The notes beneath the pieces are model-generated. The model ran no database searches. It was not told where the DNA came from and saw only the letters and a program-made list of their open reading frames with translations. Both the position numbers and the translations under genes were made by a program. From positions 1 through 6,770 of the forward strand of contig JBGUKW010000023.1 of NCBI GenBank assembly GCA_045114665.1: a stretch of DNA of 6,770 nt. Reading direction: 5' to 3'. Origin of the DNA: CADAWZ01 sp045114665. GTDB lineage: Bacteria > Vulcanimicrobiota > CADAWZ01. This document shows, piece after piece, positions 1 through 4,941 of the stretch. Numbering within the stretch: the stretch's first letter is position 1; each line of letters begins with the position of its first letter.

Positions 1-71
1 TTATCAACATAAAGATAATTATTTTTACGAATATTTTCAAAATTTTGAATACCTATTGGTAACTTCTGCAT
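1..71 (-). CDS. AAA-ATPase_like / PD-(D/E)XK family protein, N-terminal fragment
   Basis: Only the first 23 codons are inside the window; the gene runs off the left edge. It begins ATG and encodes MQKLPIGIQNFENIRKNNYL followed by YVD. This is the characteristic opening of the AAA-ATPase_like family (PF09820, usually joined to a C-terminal PD-(D/E)XK nuclease-like domain), whose members start with a pattern like 'lPiGiqdFekiRe.nylYVDKT'. The function of the family is poorly known. The start is supported by GAAGGAG nine bases upstream and a promoter further upstream. No catalytic motif is visible in this fragment (Walker A would lie beyond the edge), so the family call rests on the N-terminal signature from memory. 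These genes often occur in many copies per genome. Whether this copy is intact cannot be seen. Confidence 0.72.
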   Translation of the reverse strand, partial: MQKLPIGIQNFENIRKNNYLYVD

Positions 72-80
72 ATATGTTTT

Positions 81-112
81 CTCCTTCGATAGAAGGAGCT
101 TAAATGCTCCTT
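81..112 (-). promoter_or_regulatory. Two competing hairpins over the Shine-Dalgarno sequence of the leftward gene
   Basis: Reading the minus strand 5' to 3', the leader contains AAGGAGC (112-106), GCTCCTT (99-93) and GAAGGAG (87-81). The first two pair in a 7-bp hairpin with a 6-nt loop. The middle element, read as CTCCTTC (98-92), pairs instead with GAAGGAG in a 7-bp hairpin with a TATC loop. GAAGGAG is the Shine-Dalgarno sequence, nine bases from the ATG at 71. The hairpins share bases 93-98 and cannot coexist: one hides the ribosome site, the other frees it. The pairing is seen directly; a switching role is inference. Confidence 0.6.
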
Positions 113-158
113 TTAATATGTTTTCTCATCTCTTACAAATTAGCTAAAATCCAAAATT

Positions 159-187
159 ATTATAACACAAAAAATACATCAAAACAA
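159..187 (-). promoter_or_regulatory. Sigma70-type promoter for the leftward AAA-ATPase_like gene
   Basis: On the minus strand there is TTGTTT (187-182), a 17-base spacer, and a perfect TATAAT (164-159) preceded by TGT, that is, an extended -10. Transcription would start near 152, giving a leader of about 80 nt that carries the paired hairpins at 81-112. The -35 box matches the consensus poorly (three of six), but the perfect -10, the TG extension and the ideal spacing make the call good. Confidence 0.65.
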
Positions 188-208
188 GGAAACTAATTAA
201 ATATAAAA

Positions 209-241
209 AAATAAGACTGCAAAAAAATTACAGTCTTATTT
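209..241. terminator. Terminator-like hairpin in the divergent intergenic region
   Basis: A perfect 11-bp inverted repeat, AAATAAGACTG (209-219) and CAGTCTTATTT (231-241), encloses an 11-base loop. The minus-strand exit has the better T run (TTATTTTTT after the stem); the plus-strand exit is TTATTTATT. It therefore looks like an intrinsic terminator acting mainly leftward. Its place is odd, since the genes on either side point away from each other and no visible gene ends here. Confidence 0.55.
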
Positions 242-288
242 ATTAAATTAGGGACTGTTGGTAAACTCTATTTTCACATATTTAATTA

Positions 289-318
289 TTTACGGTTACG
301 CCAATTTTTGGATATAAT
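289..318 (+). promoter_or_regulatory. Candidate sigma70-type promoter for cinA
   Basis: TTTACG (289-294) and a perfect TATAAT (313-318) are separated by 18 bases. TTTACG matches TTGACA at four of six positions. Transcription would begin near 325, so the cinA mRNA would have an unusually long leader of about 215 nt. No better promoter is visible closer to cinA, where the sequence is plain A/T. Confidence 0.5.
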
Positions 319-331
319 ACACTCACTTAGA

Positions 332-386
332 CAGTTTTTTTCGCAAATTAGGAGCTTTTTTATTATATCTACTATGAAAAAAACTG
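332..386 (+). repeat. 11-bp inverted repeat in the cinA leader
   Basis: CAGTTTTTTTC (332-342) is exactly complementary to GAAAAAAACTG (376-386), with 33 bases between the arms. It falls just after the proposed start of the cinA transcript, so it could form a stem in the RNA leader. The stem is mostly A-U pairs. T and A runs are common in such DNA, so chance is a real alternative, although the matching CAG/CTG ends argue somewhat against it. Confidence 0.35.
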
Positions 387-414
387 ATGCGTTCCTTTAC
401 AATAAATTATACGA

Positions 415-442
415 GAGGCGAGGTCATTGCGAGGGAGCTCCA
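415..442. repeat. Fragment of a dispersed GTCATTGCGAGG-type palindromic repeat
   Basis: GTCATTGCGAGGGAGC (423-438) matches the left half of a repeat seen between genes in many bacteria, which usually reads GTCATTGCGAGGAGC and ends in GAAGCAATC. The stretch is clearly richer in G+C than the flanking DNA and includes the palindrome GGAGCTCC (434-441). The expected right half is missing; the sequence changes to ordinary AT-rich DNA after about 445. The resemblance is from memory and there is no second copy in this window. Confidence 0.4.
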
Positions 443-526
443 CAAATACTACTAAATAACAAAATATCTCAAAAAGTGAAGGAAAATTTTCATTTTTTTA
501 TAAATAAAATACAAAACATAAGATAA

Positions 527-532
527 AGAGGA
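527..532 (+). promoter_or_regulatory. Ribosome binding site of cinA
   Basis: AGAGGA lies nine bases before the ATG at 542 and supports this start. No other Shine-Dalgarno-like site is near an in-frame start codon. Confidence 0.6.
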
Positions 533-541
533 CATAAAAAA

Positions 542-1774
542 ATGAGTTTAACTGCTGAAATTATATCTGTTGGTACAGAGCTTTTGCTTGGTGAAACAAT
601 AAATTCGGATGCTGCTATGATATCAAAAGAACTTGCCGATATTGGAATAGATGTATTTCACCACAGTGCCGTAGGCGACAACAGAGGAAGAATAAAAGAA
701 ATCTTTCAAACAGCATTAAATAGAAGTGATATAATCATATTTACAGGTGGATTAGGTCCAACTTATGATGACATAACAAAAGCAACTATAGCTGAACAAC
801 TTAATTTAAAACTCGAAAAGAAAGAAGAAATAATCGAGGACATAAAAAGATATTTCAAAAACAAAGCAAAAGATATGCCTCCAAATAACGAACTTCAGGC
901 ATTGATACCCAAAGGAGGAACAGTATTAAAAAATGACTGGGGAACAGCTCCTGGTGTGATGATAGAACATGAAAATAAAAAAATATTTATGCTTCCAGGT
1001 CCTCCATTTGAATGTAAAAATATGATGATAGAAAGAGTTGTTCCGATTCTTTCTAAAATTTCAGAAAAAGCACTTGTATCAAGATATATAAGGATAATAG
1101 GCAGAACAGAATCAGAAACAGAACTTCTTTTAAGAGACATAATGACCAAAGGAGTTAACCCAACAGTTGCTCCATATGTAAAAGATGGCGAAATCCTCGT
1201 AAGAGTTACAGCTTCTGCAAAAACAAAAGATGAAGCATTCAAATTGACAGAGCCAATTGTAAAAGAAATACAGCAAATTTTGGGAAATTCAATATATGCA
1301 GTAGATATAGACTCACCAGAAGAAGTCCTTGTAAATCTTTTAAAAGAAAAAAAGATGACAATATCTTGTGCTGAAAGTTGCACAGGTGGAGGTATTGCAC
1401 ATAAAATAACAGCAGTTGCAGGAGCCTCAAATGTTTTTCCAGGTGGAATAGTTTCTTATTCAGAGAAGATAAAAGAAAATATTTTAGGAGTTGATCCCAA
1501 AATAATATCTTCATTCGGTGTTGTTTCAAAAGAAACAGCGGAGGCAATGGCTAAAAAATGTTGTGAACTTTTTAAAACAGATTTGGCAATAGCTGTAACA
1601 GGATATGCTGGTCCAAGTTTTGGAGAAAATGACTCTGCAGGCCATGTGTTCATATCTGTTTTTTATAATGGAAAAAATACAACAGGTGAATTTAACTTTT
1701 TAGGGACAAGAGAAAGAGTTAGAAACAAAGCAATAAAACAGGCTCTAAAAATGGCAATAGAGCAAGTGAAGTAA
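542..1774 (+). CDS. cinA: CinA-like protein: MoCF-type domain plus nicotinamide mononucleotide amidohydrolase (PncC) domain
   Basis: A complete 410-residue protein, the normal length for two-domain CinA. Residues about 5-170 form the MoaB/MogA-like (COG1058) domain, opening with EIISVGTELLLGE and carrying TGGLGPT (68-74) followed by Asp76-Asp77. In studied homologues this domain is an ADP-ribose pyrophosphatase. Residues about 260-410 are the CinA C-terminal domain, with AESCTGG (277-283, the nucleophilic-serine region) and VTGYAGP (352-358). In the family this domain converts nicotinamide mononucleotide to nicotinate mononucleotide and ammonia, feeding cytoplasmic pyridine nucleotide recycling. 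The usual glycine-rich stretch after AGP reads SFGENDSAG, a small departure. The gene stands alone: its neighbours upstream are divergent and those downstream converge on it. The historical name means competence-inducible, but nothing here shows control by competence. Confidence 0.95.
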   Translation: MSLTAEIISVGTELLLGETINSDAAMISKELADIGIDVFHHSAVGDNRGRIKEIFQTALNRSDIIIFTGGLGPTYDDITKATIAEQLNLKLEKKEEIIEDIKRYFKNKAKDMPPNNELQALIPKGGTVLKNDWGTAPGVMIEHENKKIFMLPGPPFECKNMMIERVVPILSKISEKALVSRYIRIIGRTESETELLLRDIMTKGVNPTVAPYVKDGEILVRVTASAKTKDEAFKLTEPIVKEIQQILGNSIYAVDIDSPEEVLVNLLKEKKMTISCAESCTGGGIAHKITAVAGASNVFPGGIVSYSEKIKENILGVDPKIISSFGVVSKETAEAMAKKCCELFKTDLAIAVTGYAGPSFGENDSAGHVFISVFYNGKNTTGEFNFLGTRERVRNKAIKQALKMAIEQVK

Positions 1775-1866
1775 GTATAACCGTTATGCAAGATGGCGAA
1801 CACTGGTTTCACACAGAAAAACAAATTGAATTTTTGAATAATTGGATAAAAGAAAAATTTAGGTAA
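1768..1866 (+). pseudogene. C-terminal remnant of an alpha/beta hydrolase gene
   Basis: In a different frame from cinA, overlapping its last codons and continuing past its stop, the DNA reads EVSITVMQDGEHWFHTEKQI and then EFLNNWIKEKFR before TAA. This resembles the extreme C-terminus of small alpha/beta hydrolases, where 'G-x-H-W-F/L' holds the catalytic histidine and 'Q..FL..WI' is the last helix. No start with a ribosome site and no upstream part of the hydrolase exist here, so I read it as what remains after deletion of the rest. Only the ATG at 1786 could start a peptide (26 residues), and it has no Shine-Dalgarno sequence. The exact left limit of the homology is uncertain. The alternative is a chance reading. 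Confidence 0.5.
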
Positions 1867-1887
1867 GGTCCGTTTTCTTAAACACAA

Positions 1888-1928
1888 AAAAAGAGGCACT
1901 GCGAAAAAATTCTGCAGTGCCTCTTTTT
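1888..1928. terminator. Bidirectional intrinsic terminator between cinA and the leftward operon
   Basis: A perfect 15-bp inverted repeat, AAAAAGAGGCACTGC (1888-1902) and GCAGTGCCTCTTTTT (1914-1928), has an 11-base loop. The G+C-rich core with an A run on one side and a T run on the other makes it able to stop transcription in both directions. It lies just before the stop of the leftward membrane-protein gene and downstream of cinA, which fits two converging units. Confidence 0.88.
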
Positions 1929-1935
1929 ATAAAAA

Positions 1936-2271
1936 TCAACCCAATAAAAGAAAATATGACTCTCCAACAAGGATAAATGCAAAAATAATACAAATAATTT
2001 GCCATTTCAAATCAAGACTTGGTTTTTGCATAACTGCAAGCATAAAGAAAAATGAAATCAGTTGCAAAACAATCATATAGCACATTTTGACATTTAATCC
2101 AAAAAAAGGAAGATATTCTGGAAATACCCAAGCACAAAAAAGAACAAATGGAAAGACAAGAATACAAATAACTGACAAGAAAGTAATAAATTTGTTACTT
2201 TCTTGTCCTTGTTTATTTTCATCTACTTTATTATTGTTATCTAATTTATTTTCATCATTATTTATAGTCAT
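1936..2271 (-). CDS. Small membrane protein with three predicted helices, function unknown
   Basis: A 111-residue protein I do not recognise. Residues 1-27 are polar and rich in Asn, Asp, Glu and Lys, with no signal peptide. Three hydrophobic segments follow at about 28-50, 61-81 and 90-110, the last running to the C-terminus. The second and third are joined by a short charged loop, MQKPSLDLKW. The polar N-terminus carries a net negative charge, so topology is hard to judge. It is the last gene before the terminator at 1888-1928 and follows ftsH on the same strand after 57 bases, so co-transcription is likely; a hairpin lies between them. The start is an ATG with a weak TTTGGA nine bases upstream. 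Nothing in the sequence shows what it does. A membrane partner of FtsH is possible, but only from position. Confidence 0.75.
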   Translation of the reverse strand: MTINNDENKLDNNNKVDENKQGQESNKFITFLSVICILVFPFVLFCAWVFPEYLPFFGLNVKMCYMIVLQLISFFFMLAVMQKPSLDLKWQIICIIFAFILVGESYFLLLG

Positions 2272-2285
2272 TTTTTTATTTCCAA

Positions 2286-2321
2286 AGAGTTCTATTTGAA
2301 TAAGAAATCAAATAGAACTCT
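2286..2321 (-). terminator. 14-bp hairpin between ftsH and the small membrane-protein gene
   Basis: AGAGTTCTATTTGA (2286-2299) and TCAAATAGAACTCT (2308-2321) are perfectly complementary, with an 8-base loop. The hairpin begins seven bases after the ftsH stop and ends just before the weak ribosome site of the next gene. Neither exit carries a good T run (CTCTTTGG leftward), so it is at most a partial terminator. It could equally be an RNA-stability or processing element at the 3' end of the ftsH message. Confidence 0.5.
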
Positions 2322-2328
2322 CTTAAAA

Positions 2329-4371
2329 TTACAATTCATCTTCCTTTTTATCGTATTCATCTTTCTTTTTTTCACGATCGACTAAACGAACTTTTTTTAC
2401 TAAAAAAGAAAAAGGATCTTCTGGATATTCATTTACATCTTCAGCATCTTCTAATTCATCATCTGATAATTCTTCAGAATTATCTTCTTCTTTTTTAGCT
2501 TCTTTTTTATTATCATCTTCAGCTTTATACTTTGCTCTTAAATCATCGAGATTTTTTGCCTCCATGATCTCCTTCAATTCTTCGCCTTCCATAACCTCAC
2601 AGTCAAGTAAACGCTCAACAACAAAATCCATTCTTTCTGTATAGGACAAAAGAGTTTCCTTTGTTTGAGCATAAGCCTCGTCAATTATTCTCTTAACTTC
2701 GGCATCAATAGCTTCAGAAGTCTTTTCACTGCAAGTACGCTTATTCATTATATCTCTGCCAAGAAATACATTTTCATTGTCTTTTCCGTAAGTAACAAGT
2801 CCTATTTTATCGCTCATTCCATACTTCATAACCATTTTTCTTGCAAGTTCTGTACTTCTTTCAAGATCGTTAGAAGCTCCTGTTGTAACATCTCCAAATA
2901 CAATTTCTTCTGCAACTCTTCCACCAAGTAAAACAACAATTTGAGCAAATAACTCTTTTGTAGTCTGTAAATGCTTATCATCTTCAGGCATACTCCAAGT
3001 TACACCAAGTGCCATTCCTCTCGGAAGTATGGTAATTTTTCTTACAGGGTCTGCTCCTGGTGTTACAAATCCAGCAATAGCATGACCTGTCTCATGATAA
3101 GCAATTATTTTCTTTTCTTTATCAGAAAGAACCCTACTCTTTCTCTCTGGTCCCATTATAACTCTTTCAATAGCCTCTTCACATTGAGGCATTTTAATAG
3201 TCTTTTTATTTTTTCTTGCTGTCAAAAGTGCTGCTTCATTTATTAGATTTTCAAGATCAGCTCCTGAAAAGCCAGGTGTCCTCTTTGCTAAAATATCGAG
3301 GTCAACACTCTTATCAATCATTTTATTTTTGACATGAACTTTTAAAATGGCTTTTCTGCCATTGACATCTGGTCTGTCAACAACAATATGTCTATCAAAT
3401 CTTCCAGGTCTCAAAAGTGCAGGATCGAGAACATCCGCTCTGTTTGTTGCTGCCAAAATAATAACACCATTATTAACTTCAAAACCATCCATTTCAACAA
3501 GAAGCTGATTTAATGTCTGCTCTCTCTCATCATGTCCGCCACCATATCCAGCCCCTCTCTGTCTTCCAACAGCATCAATTTCATCTATAAAAACGATACT
3601 TGGAGCAGATTTTTTAGCTTGTTCAAAAAGATCTCTAACTCTTGAAGCACCAACACCGACAAACATTTCTACAAAATCAGAACCACTTATGAAAAAGAAA
3701 GGAACACCTGCTTCACCTGCAACAGCTCTTCCAAGAAGAGTTTTTCCTGTACCTGGTGAACCCAAAAGCAAAACTCCCTTAGGTATTCTTGCTCCAATTC
3801 TTTTATATTTACTAGAATGCTTTAAAAAATCAACAATTTCCCTAAGCTCTTCTTTTGCTTCTTCTACGCCAGCAACATCTGCAAATGTAACTTTTTTCTT
3901 CGAATCAGAGAGTTTATGCCTACTTCTTCCAAAAGAAAAAGGTCCACCTCCAAATCCTCCTCCACCGCCATTTGGAGAATTCATCTGTTTATACATCATA
4001 ACAGCAATCAAAATAATAAAGGCAATAGGTAATAAATTTAAAATAATAACCCAAATATTAGATTTTGAAGGTTCAGCTGTTATTTTAACACCTTTCTCCT
4101 CCATAATTTTAAACAATTCTATATCTTCTGGATTTGGTAGATATACTTTAAAATTTTTATCTACAGATTTACCTGTAGAATCTGTACTAGTATAAACTCC
4201 TCTTGCTTCTGGATATGACCAAATTATTTCTTTTAATTTTCCGTCTTTTGCATTTGTTACAAGCTCACTATAAGGAATTGTCATCCCATCATTTTGATGA
4301 GCATAAAACATATAAAAAAGTATAGTAACTAAAAAAAATACAAAAAGAAACTGTCCACCTATTCTTCTCAA
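2329..4371 (-). CDS. ftsH: ATP-dependent zinc metalloprotease FtsH
   Basis: A complete 680-residue membrane-bound AAA+ protease that degrades misfolded membrane proteins and selected regulators. Transmembrane helix 1 is about residues 8-24, the extracytoplasmic domain 25-104 and helix 2 about 105-127. A Gly-rich linker (135-143) leads to the AAA module: Walker A GSPGTGKT (204-211), the pore segment MFVGVG (236-241), Walker B FIDEID (261-266) and the arginine-finger region RPGRFDR (321-327). The protease site is HETGH (426-430), with Asp502 in the SNDLE segment as the expected third zinc ligand. Walker A has Ser where Pro is usual, and the zinc site has Thr where Ala is usual; neither should abolish activity. 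The C-terminal 65 residues form a long, highly charged Glu/Asp/Lys tail. The start codon is TTG, preceded by AAGGGGG eight bases upstream; no ATG or GTG lies before the first membrane helix. It follows hpt by 48 bases. Confidence 0.97.
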   Translation of the reverse strand: MRRIGGQFLFVFFLVTILFYMFYAHQNDGMTIPYSELVTNAKDGKLKEIIWSYPEARGVYTSTDSTGKSVDKNFKVYLPNPEDIELFKIMEEKGVKITAEPSKSNIWVIILNLLPIAFIILIAVMMYKQMNSPNGGGGGFGGGPFSFGRSRHKLSDSKKKVTFADVAGVEEAKEELREIVDFLKHSSKYKRIGARIPKGVLLLGSPGTGKTLLGRAVAGEAGVPFFFISGSDFVEMFVGVGASRVRDLFEQAKKSAPSIVFIDEIDAVGRQRGAGYGGGHDEREQTLNQLLVEMDGFEVNNGVIILAATNRADVLDPALLRPGRFDRHIVVDRPDVNGRKAILKVHVKNKMIDKSVDLDILAKRTPGFSGADLENLINEAALLTARKNKKTIKMPQCEEAIERVIMGPERKSRVLSDKEKKIIAYHETGHAIAGFVTPGADPVRKITILPRGMALGVTWSMPEDDKHLQTTKELFAQIVVLLGGRVAEEIVFGDVTTGASNDLERSTELARKMVMKYGMSDKIGLVTYGKDNENVFLGRDIMNKRTCSEKTSEAIDAEVKRIIDEAYAQTKETLLSYTERMDFVVERLLDCEVMEGEELKEIMEAKNLDDLRAKYKAEDDNKKEAKKEEDNSEELSDDELEDAEDVNEYPEDPFSFLVKKVRLVDREKKKDEYDKKEDEL

Positions 4372-4379
4372 GGAAGTTT

Positions 4380-4386
4380 CCCCCTT
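4380..4386 (-). promoter_or_regulatory. Ribosome binding site that fixes the TTG start of ftsH
   Basis: On the minus strand AAGGGGG lies eight bases before the TTG at 4371-4369. It is one of the best Shine-Dalgarno sequences in the leftward operon, and it places the start upstream of the first membrane helix despite the non-ATG codon. Confidence 0.7.
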
Positions 4387-4419
4387 AAATAAAAAATTCT
4401 AAAAACAAACAAGGAATAA

Positions 4420-4929
4420 TTATATATCGGATTCAACAAAAAATGGAAGATTTCCAAAGTGTTTATTTACATCAACTCCATAACCAGCCAATTTAACATT
4501 CTGACTTGAAAAACCAACATAATCGAATTCCAATTTGCTATTTTTCTCTTCTGTTCTACTGTCAACAAAAACACATGTTTTTACTTCAGTAGCCCCACAA
4601 TTTTCTATAATATTTTTCAGTTCAAAAATATTATTTCCTTCATATATTAAATTTTCAACAATTAAAATGCTTTTTCCAAAAGGCGAAAATGAGAGAATAT
4701 CTTCAAAATTAAAACTATCTGTATTAATATCATCAAATTTAAAAGAAAAATCTACATATAAATCTGATTTCATCTCTCTAAAAATATCTGAGGCAAAAAT
4801 AAAAGATTTTTTTGAAAAAACAAAAGCATAAATCTTCCTATCTCTAAAATCATTATCTATTTGTTTTGCAATATCTTTTACCCTATTTTGTATCTGTTCT
4901 CTTGTAAGTATAATATTAAAATCCTGCAC
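4420..4929 (-). CDS. hpt: Diverged hypoxanthine phosphoribosyltransferase homologue, probably inactive
   Basis: I call 169 residues from a GTG start at 4929, because TTGGAG sits six bases upstream and the protein then aligns with the family start (ILTREQIQNRVKDIAKQI, residues 7-24). Intact Hpt uses PRPP to convert hypoxanthine or guanine to the nucleotide. Fold landmarks remain: FIFASDI (43-49), ILIVE (88-92), FDYVGF (135-140) and GYGVD (149-153) with NLPF. The active site does not. The PRPP motif, normally E-D-I-I-D-T-G-x-T, reads ENLIYEGNN (92-100), so the catalytic Asp is Tyr96 and the second acidic residue is Asn93. The pyrophosphate-loop Lys-Gly is Lys-Lys (40-41), the flexible-loop Ser-Tyr is absent, the purine-contacting Lys of 'DKxxR' is Ser124, and the late PRPP-contacting Arg is Gly159. 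The gene sits between tilS and ftsH in the usual order. A regulatory or structural role is more likely than catalysis. Confidence 0.8.
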   Translation of the reverse strand: MQDFNIILTREQIQNRVKDIAKQIDNDFRDRKIYAFVFSKKSFIFASDIFREMKSDLYVDFSFKFDDINTDSFNFEDILSFSPFGKSILIVENLIYEGNNIFELKNIIENCGATEVKTCVFVDSRTEEKNSKLEFDYVGFSSQNVKLAGYGVDVNKHFGNLPFFVESDI

Positions 4930-4935
4930 AAAACA

Positions 4936-4941
4936 CTCCAA
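4936..4941 (-). promoter_or_regulatory. Ribosome binding site choosing the GTG start of hpt
   Basis: TTGGAG on the minus strand (4941-4936) directly follows the tilS stop and lies six bases before GTG (4929-4927). The alternative TTG start at 4941 is itself part of this site and has only A-rich sequence upstream, so GTG is preferred. Confidence 0.6.

Noticed and set aside
81..112. CRISPR-like or tandem repeat from the repeated GGAG/CTCC units
   Set aside because: The units alternate in orientation with no spacers; they form two overlapping hairpins in a leader.
308..526. A 72-codon open frame in the cinA leader, with an inner ATG at 374
   Set aside because: It starts inside the proposed promoter with TTG, has no Shine-Dalgarno sequence, spans the dispersed repeat, and the protein has no recognisable pattern.
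895..1653. Several open frames antisense to cinA
   Set aside because: They are low-complexity Phe/Leu/Ser-rich readings opposite a well-conserved gene and lack ribosome sites.
2665..4195. Plus-strand open frames opposite ftsH
   Set aside because: They are mirror readings of the conserved AAA and protease regions, without ribosome sites.
4930..4941. TTG start for hpt directly after the tilS stop
   Set aside because: Only an A-rich run lies upstream, and the TTGGAG there serves better as the ribosome site for GTG at 4929.
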